The notes under the pieces: model-generated | Told to the model about the DNA's origin: nothing | Databases searched by the model: none | The model's input: the letters and a program-made list of their open reading frames with translations, nothing else | DNA from: LMUY01 sp965199005 | GTDB taxonomy: Bacteria > Pseudomonadota > Alphaproteobacteria > Acetobacterales > Acetobacteraceae | DNA length: 64,000 bases | Direction of reading: 5' to 3' | Assembly: GCA_965199005.1 (NCBI GenBank) | Contig: CBDAQK010000001.1 | Location: 2,108,001-2,172,000 of the forward strand | In this document: positions 33,648 to 43,400 of the stretch, one piece after another | Numbering within the stretch: position 1 is the first letter of the stretch | How the letters are laid out: each line of letters begins with the position of its first letter | Made by a program: the position numbers and the translations under genes

Positions 33648-36600
33648 CTATGGTGGGCTTGGTGCCCTGAACGCAGCAGGGAAGTAGCGGAAGAAAGCAT
33701 CGTGCAGGTCAGTCACAATCGCCTGCCAGTGCTGCTTGAAATCGGGCGTCGGCAGATCCTTCGCGTGGGCGACGCGATTGCGCGACTCCGGTAGTGCCAG
33801 AAGTTGCACCTTGCGCTGACGGCTTCCGCGCAGCGCGGCGGGGTTGCCCTGATTTCGTAACCAAGCGGCAAAGGCCCCGCTCGCGTTTGTCGGAAGCTCC
33901 ACCGTGTCCAGCAAAGCAACCGCACCTGTGAATGCCTGGATCAGTGGAAACAGCTCTATCTTCGTGTCGGGGCCAGTTAGGAGAGCATGCAGGCGATCGG
34001 GCGCTTCAGTCCGCGCTAAAATGTGGGTGCCGTCACGAAGCGCTGCGCGCAGCGGATGGACGGCGCGATCGAGCAGCGACCACTCGACGGCGCAACCCAA
34101 CTCTAGCACCGCGAACTTCTCCACTCCAGGCAGGCGAGAGCAGCGGAAGGCGCAGGCGAGATACTTACGCTCCCGCTCCGTCAGCGCCGTGGCATCGGCC
34201 CCAAGCACAGTGTCGATCTCGGCCAGCTCCGGCTCCATCTTGGCGATGCCGAGCCGGTCGGTGGCTTCGTTCAGCAGGAACGGCAGCTCCTCGTCCATGA
34301 TCCGCGCCCATTCCACGTCGGATGCTTCAGCTGCACTGATGACCACGTCTTCGGCGCCGCCCATCACGTGCCGGACGAAGTCGTCCCAGGGCTGCGGAAC
34401 GAAGCCGAGCATCAGGTCGCGCGTGCGGCTCATCGCTTGGGCGTAACGTTCGGCCAACCGGGTGGCGAGATCGGTCTGCCAGCGCTGCTCCTGGGTGGCG
34501 AGGATCTCTTCACGAAGTGCGAAGGCGCGCTCCCAGAGCAGTTCAAGCGGTCGGTCGAGCGATGTGGCCCAGGCCGGTGGGAAGGGATAGCCGAGCAGTC
34601 GGCGGGGCAGGCCCCGCAACAGCCATTCGTGCATGGTGTCGAATGCTTGGCGTGTAGCCACGCCCCGTGACGGGTCTTTGAAGGCGGGGTCCGCGATCAG
34701 ATCACGCAGACGGTGGGAAAACATCATATCGCAAAGCCCGGAGAGAGCCTCGGCGCCTGCCCAGCCAGGTTCTGGCAGGGCGGCGACAACCAGTTTGGCA
34801 GCGTGGACAAGATCCACCTCCGCCTCCTCGCGCCGCCCGAGGGCAAATCGGAAGTCGGCGCGTGTCTGGAATCCCTCGGTATCAAGCGGCCGGAACATCA
34901 CCTGTCGGTCCATGATCTCCTCGGCCGAAGCGGTGCGACCGGCCGCTTGCTCGGCTGCCGCGCGCATCCGGGCAAGGCTCGCGGAGCCAGCGAAGCGACG
35001 CGCCTGGATCGCGGCGAGGTCTCTGAACGCGGTGCCGAGGCGTTGCGGCAGGTCCTTCACTTGGACAGTTGCGTGCGCAGGGGAAGCGGCAGCGGCGAGG
35101 GCGGCCCCAAGGGCGGCGGCGGCGGCCTGATGCATGGCGCGCGAGCCGGCGGCCGACCCGGCGCGTGAGGGGTTGAGCTCGTCGTCGATCAACTCCGGCA
35201 GGAAATGCGGCTGCCCGGCGTCGCGATACAGACCGAGCGCGTGCTCGAAGAGTCTCTCCCGCAATGGCCGGTATTGCCGGACGTCGATCTGCTCGGCGAA
35301 GCGCGCTGAGGTCAGCCCGAAATCAGCGGCGTCAGTTGCCTCGGGCAGCTGACCAAGCTGACGAAGCAGGTATGAGAGATTGAAGGCGATGGAAATCCCT
35401 AAGCCGAACGCTGGCATGAACGCTGCTTTGCCTGAAACGAGCAGCTGGACGAGTTCTACGGCACTTCGAAAATCCTGCTCGGCGAGCAACTTCTCCTCTC
35501 TCCCAAATTTGCACCGGTCGCTTCCGCGGTTGTAGTAGGCAATCGCCAATCGGTTCTGCCACTCGGGCGGGCAAGCCGGTCCCAGCTTGTTGCGCACGTC
35601 TTGAAGTAAAGTGATCGCCTTGGTAAACATGTCAATTGCTGGACGTGGGCCGTGACTCGACGCGCGACTCATGGCGACTCCAAGATTGAGGTAAGCGCCT
35701 CCTAAATGTTCCTGCCACGGCAGGGGCCAGTCTTTGTCGAGCTTGTTGCGCAGAGCTTCATATTGATGGATAGCATTTAGAAGATCATCGATTGCAGCTA
35801 GCGCGCCGTGGCTTGGCGCATCTAGCTTAGCACTCCCACGATTGACATAGCCTCCTGCAAGGCTTTGTCGCCAATCGTCTGACCAATTCGGCCGGTCCGG
35901 CAATCCCTCTCGGAGAACGATGGCACGGTCAAAATCCGGCAATTCCGTGCCGGGCTTATGGTCGGACAGGTTCTGTTTCGCGTTTCCCCGATTAGCATAA
36001 GCGTTCGCGAGGAAGGTGCGGGCATCCGATTGCCGGCCCGCGCCCTGGGCCGTCATAAGCGCCTCGCCGTAAACGATAGCTTGGTCGTAGTCCTTGATGG
36101 CCGCGGTCGCGCCATATCCGGGGGCAACCTGCTTCGCATTGCCGCGGTTAACAATTGTTCCGATCGTTGAGTTTTGGAAATCGAACGGCCAGCCTGCGCC
36201 CATGTCGAGCCGGACTGCTTCTAGCTGTTCAATGGCCAGGTCGAAGTCATGGATAGCTTTTCCGGGCCCATGCAGTGGGGCATGCTCTTTCGCAATGCCG
36301 CGCTCGGCGTAAGCCATTCCCAAGCGTTGCCGGCATTGCGACCGTGACGGTTCGGACAGCGAGGGAAGAAATCGCTCGTAAAGTTTTACTGCTTGGCTGA
36401 AGTCGGCAACAACATCTGTGACTAGGTAGTCGAGTGCGTCTCGCATACGTCGCCCGCGCTCGACATACGCAATCGCCAGATTAAGCGCTTGAAACGCGTT
36501 GAGTTCACCCAACCGATCGTCGATCTGCTTGATCGCCTGAGTCCACGTTGCGACGATATCGGACGCCCGCGCCCTGCTGCCCTCGCGAGCCATTGTTGAT

Positions 36601-36713
36601 GCTTGGTCGCAATACTCAAGAAACCGTTGGTACGCGCCATCAGTCTCCACGATCCCCGACATAGTAAAACTAGTACTGATCCGGAATTCGTAATTCTTCC
36701 TCTCCGGCATCAC
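33648..36713 (-). CDS. TPR-like repeat protein with C-terminal HEPN-like motif (paralogue 1)
   Basis: A 1021-residue soluble protein. The N-terminus holds YEFRISTSFTMSG. Residues about 120-430 are degenerate helical repeats of TPR-like type with the recurring core A-Y-x-N-R-G-(N/S)-A-K (for example AYANRGNAKQNLSDHKPGTE, GYVNRGSAKLDAPSHGALAA). A middle helical region follows (QPHFLPELIDDELNPSRAGS, MDRQVMFRPLDTEGFQTRAD). The C-terminus contains ELGCAVEWSLLDR and, at about residue 978, RNRVAHAKDL, an R-N-x3-H/HEPN-like motif. It is clearly related to the 40490 protein along its whole length. No membrane segment is seen. A nucleic-acid- or NTP-related effector role is inference from the HEPN-like motif. 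Confidence 0.85.
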   Translation of the reverse strand: MMPERKNYEFRISTSFTMSGIVETDGAYQRFLEYCDQASTMAREGSRARASDIVATWTQAIKQIDDRLGELNAFQALNLAIAYVERGRRMRDALDYLVTDVVADFSQAVKLYERFLPSLSEPSRSQCRQRLGMAYAERGIAKEHAPLHGPGKAIHDFDLAIEQLEAVRLDMGAGWPFDFQNSTIGTIVNRGNAKQVAPGYGATAAIKDYDQAIVYGEALMTAQGAGRQSDARTFLANAYANRGNAKQNLSDHKPGTELPDFDRAIVLREGLPDRPNWSDDWRQSLAGGYVNRGSAKLDAPSHGALAAIDDLLNAIHQYEALRNKLDKDWPLPWQEHLGGAYLNLGVAMSRASSHGPRPAIDMFTKAITLLQDVRNKLGPACPPEWQNRLAIAYYNRGSDRCKFGREEKLLAEQDFRSAVELVQLLVSGKAAFMPAFGLGISIAFNLSYLLRQLGQLPEATDAADFGLTSARFAEQIDVRQYRPLRERLFEHALGLYRDAGQPHFLPELIDDELNPSRAGSAAGSRAMHQAAAAALGAALAAAASPAHATVQVKDLPQRLGTAFRDLAAIQARRFAGSASLARMRAAAEQAAGRTASAEEIMDRQVMFRPLDTEGFQTRADFRFALGRREEAEVDLVHAAKLVVAALPEPGWAGAEALSGLCDMMFSHRLRDLIADPAFKDPSRGVATRQAFDTMHEWLLRGLPRRLLGYPFPPAWATSLDRPLELLWERAFALREEILATQEQRWQTDLATRLAERYAQAMSRTRDLMLGFVPQPWDDFVRHVMGGAEDVVISAAEASDVEWARIMDEELPFLLNEATDRLGIAKMEPELAEIDTVLGADATALTERERKYLACAFRCSRLPGVEKFAVLELGCAVEWSLLDRAVHPLRAALRDGTHILARTEAPDRLHALLTGPDTKIELFPLIQAFTGAVALLDTVELPTNASGAFAAWLRNQGNPAALRGSRQRKVQLLALPESRNRVAHAKDLPTPDFKQHWQAIVTDLHDAFFRYFPAAFRAPSPP

Positions 36714-37061
36714 ACATCTCCCTCACCCGGCTCGGGCCGCCGCCGGGCCACGAACGTCTGACGTGCCTCGGCGGTCCGGTGCTGCGGCTTTCCCCTCAAA
36801 GCCGGACGCGAGCCCGAACAGGCCGCACCACTTTCCCCCACCCGACATTCAAAGACAAAGCTCCTGTCTCGGTGCGTGTAGATGGGAGGTCAGAACATGA
36901 GCGATCCGGCGACGATTGTCATGCCCTTCCTCTAGTGGGTTGTTCCGCACGCCTGGGCTTTGCCATGATGCCTCCGCGGTGGCGGAGACCGGCGCGATGG
37001 ACAAGAAGGCTGGATGGCTTGCGCGCGCCAGTGCCTCTGGGCGTGACCCTCGCGCTGCAAG
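36714..37061. other. Divergent intergenic region, no gene recognised
   Basis: About 350 bases between the leftward TPR/HEPN gene and the rightward small genes. It probably holds divergent promoters. I find no convincing -35/-10 pair and no long palindrome; short open frames on both strands lack protein character. Confidence 0.35.
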
Positions 37062-37274
37062 ATGGGCAAGACCATGAGTAGGTCTGACGCCACTGGCAGC
37101 CGCGGGGATGGCCGCCTGTTGGCGCTGAACCGCGACAAGTTGCCGGCTGTGCTGGACGGGATCTACGCGGCCTATCTGAACCGCCTGCCATGGATGTTCG
37201 GGTCGGAGAAGCTGGTCCTAGCAGGTTGGAACCCGGAACAGCTATGGCTCTTCAGGGTATGGCTGAACCTTTGA
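37062..37274 (+). CDS. Small hypothetical protein
   Basis: A 70-residue frame (ATG 37062; a second ATG at 37074). The core, LLALNRDKLPAVLDGIYAAY then LNRLPWMFGSEKLVLAGW, is protein-like. The last 16 bases overlap the next frame. It may be the first gene of the operon leading to the membrane protein at 38311, or the start of a larger gene broken by a shift at about 37260. No family is recognised. Confidence 0.4.
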   Translation: MGKTMSRSDATGSRGDGRLLALNRDKLPAVLDGIYAAYLNRLPWMFGSEKLVLAGWNPEQLWLFRVWLNL

Positions 37275-37546
37275 TGGCGGCGGTCGACGTGATGCACCGG
37301 GCCGGCGATGCGGTGGTGCCGCGTCTGTTGCTGATGTTGCAATATACCCGCCAGCACGCGGCCGCGCTGCGCCTGTCGGCCCGGATCCTGCGCGGTCCCG
37401 CCGACGCGGCGACCACGCGTGGCCGGGACCTCACCAACGCGGCCCTACTGGTCGCCGCGAGCCGGCACAATGGCCTGCTCGCGGCATTGGAGCTGGCGGC
37501 GGAGGCGCACAACCGGGCGGCCGCGCTGGTGTCGAGGTTGTGGTAG
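37259..37546 (+). CDS. Hypothetical helical protein
   Basis: A 95-residue, almost entirely helical frame starting MAEPLMAAVDVMHRAGDAVV, with RLLLMLQYTRQHAAALRLSA and LLAALELAAEAHNRAAALVS. It ends with TAG at 37544-37546. The same frame continues open beyond the TAG for more than 400 bases with protein-like text, so the stop may be a disabling mutation. No function is proposed. Confidence 0.4.
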   Translation: MAEPLMAAVDVMHRAGDAVVPRLLLMLQYTRQHAAALRLSARILRGPADAATTRGRDLTNAALLVAASRHNGLLAALELAAEAHNRAAALVSRLW

Positions 37547-38211
37547 GAGGATGGTGCTCTGCCGTCCGAGCCGCGCTCGATCGGGCATCTGGCGAGCCGC
37601 ATGCGGCGTCGCGGGCGAGGGGGCCTCGCCCGGCGGCTGAGTTGGCCGGAGTTCGTGACGACCGGCCCCTGCCTCGAGTGTGCCCTTGCGGACGACCCTT
37701 GCGCCTGCCGAGCGAGCGGCCGGGCTGGGAGGACGCGTGATGGCCGCCGCCCCGCGTGGGGCCGATGGACGCCCGTTACAGTCCTGGCCGACCTGCTTAT
37801 TTTATGGCAGCGGGAGCCTCTCTACCCAGACCTGATAGATGCGGCTCGGCATTGCTGGTCGACATGGCGGAACAGCTTGCCGGGGCCTGCGAAGCCGCCG
37901 CCTCGGAACTGGACGCCCCGGCGGCAGGGGCGCGGCGTAACTGGCTGTCCCGGACCGTCCGACGGTGTCGGACCGTGGCGGGGGGCGTAGCGGTCGTCGA
38001 CGCGGCGATGGCCAGCACAGGCGGGACGATCGGCGCATTCCGGACCGACGGCATGCTGCATCACTTTGCCCAGTGCGCGGGCGCAACGCGCCTGGTAGAA
38101 TTGGGCAGGAGCAGCGGCCCACCCGACCCAGTTCTGGCTCCGACGGCTGTTCCGGAGCGGGCAGTCGGCTGCGTCCGCCGCGCAGGCGGCGGCAAACGCA
38201 GCCCAGCGTGA
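37547..38211 (+). pseudogene. Possible broken continuation of the preceding small gene
   Basis: In frame with the 37259 gene after its TAG, the text WPEFVTTGPCLECALADDPC and TVLADLLILWQREPLYPDLI (to about 37850) is protein-like. Another frame then takes over: LVDMAEQLAGACEAAASELD, TVAGGVAVVDAAMASTGGTI and HHFAQCAGATRLVELG, ending at 38211. Alternatively these are separate small genes (ATG 37601; GTG 37756/ATG 37765). Neither piece has a recognised family. I mark it as a candidate degraded gene of the membrane-protein operon. Confidence 0.3.
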
Positions 38212-38310
38212 CCTTTGTTTCCTGCGGCAAGCTCTGCGAACCTCCGTCACTCGTTGGCTGCGGGAAGCAGCGCCCATTGGAATGACTGAATTGGAAAGGG
38301 ACACAGCGAG

Positions 38311-40413
38311 ATGACTTTCGAACGCATCATTAACGCCCTCACTCGGGTCGAGGTGCGCAAAATCGTCAAGGCGAAGCGGACCATGCCCGATCCGGGCCGG
38401 GCGATTACCGTCGGCGTATCGATCTCCAACCACCCGCTCGATGGCGTACTGGAGCTCTCCAACAAGCTGCAGCAGGTCGCGAGCGTCACCCGCCTGGTGC
38501 TCGGGCTGCCGGCCGAGGCCCTGTCCGCATGGCTCGGCCCGCTCGACCCGAACGACCCGCAAGCCCTGCTGGACGCGACCACGCTGGTGGTGGAGGACGC
38601 GAGCCCCGACTCCGTCCTGGGCGTCGTCATGCTGCTGCTGCGCCTGGCCGGCTGGCAGCCCGATGGCCGGGCGCAGCCCTGGCTGGCGGCCGTGGAGCGC
38701 TGGGAGACGGACGGGATGGTGACCGGCGACCCATACCGGGCCTGGCCATCGCTCGCCGCCGCCCTCTCGCACGCGCATTTCCCGACGGCCGAGACGAGCA
38801 CGGACGCGCAACGCGCCCAGGCCTGGACGGCAACGGTCCGCTTCGCCGCCGAGTGCCTGAAGGCGGGCTACGACCCGGCGGGCCTGCCCACGCCGATCCT
38901 GCTCGCCAGCCAGCACGACGCGACCGTCGCCCTGCGCCAGGAGGACCAGGTCTACCAGGGCTGGCTGCAGCACGCGCAAATCGTGCAGCTCTCCCTTCCG
39001 CTCGAAAAAGGCGACCGGCGGCGCATCCTGGTCGACAGCCTGCTGTTCATCGAGGACCAGCCCACCGGGGCCGCCAAGGTGCTGTATCGCACGGACACGG
39101 CCAACGCGCCCCTGCGGCAGGGTTTCTGCCTCGCCGCCAGCTACCGCCCCGGCGCGGAAATCGGCAGCGGCAACGAGTTCACCATCACCGTCGATCCGGA
39201 CCGCGGCGTCGTGCTGGACGAGCTGTGGCGCGAGCTGGAGCGGCGGGAGACCGAGGCGTGGCGCCGGGCGGCGATGCAGCGCCCGAACTGGCAGCCGCGC
39301 GCCGACGTGCCGACCGAGTGGAACCAGCCCTGGTACATCAACCCCGAGCGGACGCTGATCGCCGCTCCACGCTCGGTGCGCGACCACCGGATCAGCCCGC
39401 CGCGCGACGTGCCGAACTCCAGCACGAAGCTGGTCTGGCAGGACGTGCTGGATGCGGTTTGGACGGCGTACGCGCCGCTTCGCGACATCGTGGTCGACGT
39501 GGAATCGGCGAGGGGGCCGGTCCCGCTGCTGGAACTGGACCAGCATGCCGAACGGCAGCACGGCAAGCTGTTCCTCTTCGCGCGCTGGCCGCGGCCGAAC
39601 GGCGAGGCAACGCCGGCGCTGCGTGCGCTGGCCAGCGCCCCGGTGGTGGACCGCGCGCTGGCCGGGCTGATCCGCGAGCCCACGCGGCAGCCGCTGGGCC
39701 TTGCCGACCTGCCGTCGCCGCATAGCTGGACTCAGGCGGAGCTCAGCGGCGGGTTCGCCGTGGCGACGCAGCTGGGCCTGCTGGTCTTCGACGATTGGCG
39801 CGACACCAAGCCGATCGTCCATGCCGCCGTGGCATCCAGCTTCGCGCTGGCGGCGCGGCTGAACCACGAGCTGGCCAGGATCGAGCAGGAGCAGATCGAG
39901 CCATTGTCCCGCCGGCTGGACGAGCAGACGCGGTCCCGTGCGCTGCGCGTGGACCAGGCCGCGGTGCTGGATGCCGCGACCGTCATGGCGGAGCTGGCGA
40001 ATCTGCAGGGCCTGACGGCCTCCGTGCCGCACGATGCCGACGCGCGCTGCATACGGCAGCTCCTGAACCAGGCCTGGGCGCTGGACCATCGGCTCGCCGC
40101 CGCCACGACGCGGGTGAAGGGCATTGCGGACGCGCTGAAGGCGCTGGGCGATGCGCAGATGCGGCGCCTGACGCAGCTCGTGGCCATGGTGGCGTTCCCC
40201 TTCTACGTGGCGACCGGACTGGCCACCCCGCTGGCAAAGCTGTCGGCCCGGCGCTGGCACCTCGGCACGCTGAAGGGGACGGACCCGACGGCGAATACCT
40301 TGCTCGTCTGGATCGCCCTGCTCTTCGTGGCGGGGGTCGTCGCGTCCTGGCTGCTGGTGTCCAGGCTTTCGCGGCCGAAGGAGGTCGAGGCCCAGGAAGC
40401 GCCACGGGGATGA
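38311..40413 (+). CDS. Large cytoplasmic-domain protein with C-terminal two-helix membrane hairpin
   Basis: A 700-residue protein with a strong ribosome-binding site (GGAAAGGGAC) before the ATG. Residues 1-500 form an alpha/beta region with no family I recognise (RAITVGVSISNHPLDGVLEL, LLDATTLVVEDASPDSVLGV). About 515-610 is a predicted coiled coil (ELARIEQEQIEPLSRRLDEQ onward). Two hydrophobic helices at about 621-641 (TQLVAMVAFPFYVATGLATP) and 663-683 (TLLVWIALLFVAGVVASWLL) form a CorA-like anchor near the C-terminus. The 40490 gene starts 76 bases downstream, so the two are very probably co-transcribed. It may be a membrane sensor or effector of the TPR/HEPN system; this is inference. Confidence 0.8.
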   Translation: MTFERIINALTRVEVRKIVKAKRTMPDPGRAITVGVSISNHPLDGVLELSNKLQQVASVTRLVLGLPAEALSAWLGPLDPNDPQALLDATTLVVEDASPDSVLGVVMLLLRLAGWQPDGRAQPWLAAVERWETDGMVTGDPYRAWPSLAAALSHAHFPTAETSTDAQRAQAWTATVRFAAECLKAGYDPAGLPTPILLASQHDATVALRQEDQVYQGWLQHAQIVQLSLPLEKGDRRRILVDSLLFIEDQPTGAAKVLYRTDTANAPLRQGFCLAASYRPGAEIGSGNEFTITVDPDRGVVLDELWRELERRETEAWRRAAMQRPNWQPRADVPTEWNQPWYINPERTLIAAPRSVRDHRISPPRDVPNSSTKLVWQDVLDAVWTAYAPLRDIVVDVESARGPVPLLELDQHAERQHGKLFLFARWPRPNGEATPALRALASAPVVDRALAGLIREPTRQPLGLADLPSPHSWTQAELSGGFAVATQLGLLVFDDWRDTKPIVHAAVASSFALAARLNHELARIEQEQIEPLSRRLDEQTRSRALRVDQAAVLDAATVMAELANLQGLTASVPHDADARCIRQLLNQAWALDHRLAAATTRVKGIADALKALGDAQMRRLTQLVAMVAFPFYVATGLATPLAKLSARRWHLGTLKGTDPTANTLLVWIALLFVAGVVASWLLVSRLSRPKEVEAQEAPRG

Positions 40414-40489
40414 CGATCGACATGGCGGCACGGCGCCGCGCTCCCTACCATCCAGCCATGGTCGCAGCGCAGACGCAGGGAGCCAGGCG

Positions 40490-43400
40490 GTGACAGGCCC
40501 AAGAGAGTTCCGCCTCAGCACGAGCTTCATGGTGCAGCCCGACGCGCCTTTGATTGCGGAGGTTCCAGAGCCGACGGCTGACGGATTCAGCAACCTTCCA
40601 GTAGTCATGCGTGAGTTCACGCAACTCTTTGAAGCGGCCGATTACGTCGCAGCCATCCGGGTACTCGACGCCGCGATAAGGACCGCCGAACGAAGGAACG
40701 CGACGTCGGCTAGGCGGCCCGAGCACAAGAGTGATCTTGCCGCCGCTTATGCAAACCGCGGCACTGCCAAACAGTCCGCGCCTGGCTTCGGCGCTGCAGC
40801 GGCGATCTCGGACTACGACACGGCGATTAGGCTGATGGAGGCCCTACGGGACGGCCTGGGCGACAACTGGCCCGCGCCGTTGCGCAACGGTCTCGCTGGC
40901 ACTTACATGAACCGCGGCAATGCCAAGCTGTCCGCCCCTGGCTTCGGCCCGGCAGTGGCGATCGCCGATTATAACGTGGCTATCGTTCTCAAGGAGGCGC
41001 TGCGGGATGATCTAGGCGAGGGTTGGCTCCCGGAGTGGCGCAACGACCTCGCCAGCGCTTACATGAACCGCGGTAATGCCGAACTGTCCGCCCCTGGCTT
41101 CGGCCCGGCAGCGGCGATCACCGACTTCGACACGTCTATCATGTTGAGGGAGGCGCTGCGGGATGATCTAGGCGAGGGTTGGCTCCCGGAGTGGCGCAAC
41201 GACCTCGCCAGCGCTTACATGAACCGCGGTAATGCCAAACTGTCCGCCCCTGGCTTCGGCCCGGCAGCGGCGATCACCGACTTCGACACGTCTATCATGT
41301 TGAGGGAGGCGCTGCGGGATGATCTAGGCGAGGGTTGGCTCCCGGAGTGGCGCAACGACCTCGCAAGCGCCTACGTGAGCCGCGGCAATGCCAAGGCGGA
41401 CGCGCCCGGTTTCGGTTCGGCGGTGGCGATTGCCGATTACGACGCGGCGATCTTGCTCAAGGAGGCGCTGCGGGATGGCCTGGGCGAGGGCTGGCCCTCG
41501 CCGTGGCGCAACGACCTCGCTGCTGCCTACATGAACCGCGGCGTCGCCAAGCAGTCCGCGCCCGGCTTCGGCCCGACGGCGGCAATCGCCGACTACGATG
41601 CGGCGATCTTGCTCAAGGAGGCGCTGCGAGACGGTCTTGGCGAGAGCTGGCCGGTGCCGTGGCGCAACGACCTCGCCCACGCCTACATGAACCGCGGCAT
41701 CGCAAAGGCATTAAGTCCCAGCTTCGGTCCTACGGCAGCGATCGCCGACTTCGACGCAGCGATCACGCTGAAGGAAGCGCTGCGGGACGGCTTGGGCGAA
41801 GGCTGGCCTACGAAGTGGCGCAACGACCTCGCTGCTGCCTACATGAACCGCGGCAATGCCAAGCGATCCGCGCCCGGCTTCGATCTGGCCGCGGCGATCG
41901 CCGACCATGACGCGGCGATCGTATTAGGGGAGGCATTGCGAGGCGCTCTGGGCGCGGCGTGGCCGCCGGACTGGAGGGCGACGCTGGGAGGCGCGTATTG
42001 CAATCGCGGGAACGCAGTGTCTCTCCTCAGCTGCGCGACCAAAGAGCGCGCCGTCAAAGACTACGACACGTCGCTCAGCATCCTAGCGCCCTGTGCTAAC
42101 GCAAGATCAGCAGGGTTCCTCCCCCACGGTCTCGAGTTCTTCCTCAATGCGACCCTCGGCCTGCTTGCCGCCCTGCCGCCCGCCGAGCTCGACCAGGCGA
42201 CCGAGATCGGCGACGAGGCGTTGCGCCTGGCGCGGGAGGCGGCGCGGGTCGAGGTCGATTGGTATCGCCCGCGGCGCGCCCGTATCTTCGCCGCCACGCT
42301 GGACGCCTATCTGCGGGCGCAGCAGCCGCATTTTCTGCCCGAGATCATCGAGGAGGAGCTCGATCCTACCCGGCCGGGCACGGCGCCGGACTCGAGCGAG
42401 ATGCACATCGCCGCGGCCGGCACCATCGCCCGGGCCCTGATCGACGACCGAACGGACCGGCGCCCCCTATCGGAGGAGACACGCGAACGCCTGAAGGCAG
42501 CCGAACGCTGGCTGTTCGACCTGCGCATCCGCCGCTTCGCCGGCACCGCCTCCCTCGCCCGCGCCAATGCCGAGGCAGAGGCGGCGCGGAGCAACGCCGC
42601 CGAGGGCGAGCGCATCCTGGACCGCCAGGTCACGTTCCGCCCGCTCGACCCGCTGGGCTTCGTCGCGCGCGCAGGCTACCGAGCCCTCCACGGCGCGCCC
42701 GGGCCGGCGGAGGCCGATCTCCTCCACGCCGCGCGCCTGACGATTGCGCTCGCGCCCAAGGCCGATGGGGACGACGCCACACCCGTGGTCGCCATGGCCA
42801 GCGCCATGTTCGCCGCCCGGCTGGAGCGGATCGCCGGGTCGAACCACGCCGGCGACCCGGGCGCGCGGAACGCCTTGCACGCCGCCTTCGACACCCTCCT
42901 TGCCTGGCTCAACCGGGGCCTCATCGACGACATGCTGGTGCCGCTGCGGGAGCCCCGTGCGCTGAACCCGTTGGCGGAGTGGCGGCCGGTCCTGTCGTCC
43001 CAGCTGCCGCCGCTGTGGGACCAGGCGTTCGCGGTGCGCGGGCTGATCTTCGACGCCGCCGATGCGGCCCAGGCGGCGGCCGCGCACCAGACAGCCGGGC
43101 GAATGGCCAGGAAGCGGTTGGAAGAGGCGGCCGGGCTGGTGCTCAGCCTCTCGAAGCAGCCTTGGGCCGGGTTCGCCGCGGCCCTCATCACGGCCGTCGC
43201 CAAGACGCTCGAACCTGTGCGGCCGGACGAGACGGCGGCTGCGGCGGATGAACGCCTGCGGGCGGCGATTGAGACAGCGATGCAGACCGAGACGGCGCGG
43301 CTCAGCGAGGACGCCGTGGCCGAGGCGCGGGCCGAAATCGCCGCGCAGCTCGGGCCGGACTGGTCCCGGCTGCGACCCAAGGAACAGCATTACCTTGCCG

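Noticed and set aside
37559..38054. Minus-strand frames opposite the small genes
   Set aside because: Rich in Arg/Ser/Pro and without starts preceded by a ribosome-binding site; more likely shadows.
38311..40413. Assignment of the membrane-hairpin protein as a CorA magnesium transporter
   Set aside because: Two C-terminal helices and a preceding coiled coil resemble CorA in outline, but the G-M-N pore motif is absent and the 500-residue N-terminal region does not fit.
37822..40620. Long open frame of over 900 codons on the minus strand
   Set aside because: It is antisense to the membrane-hairpin gene, is Arg/Gly/Pro-rich with no domain, and is a typical shadow frame of GC-rich coding DNA.
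40740..42000. Regularly spaced repeats, considered as a CRISPR-like array
   Set aside because: The period is exactly 156 bases, in frame, and codes for 52-residue helical repeats; there are no short identical repeats with unique spacers and no cas genes.
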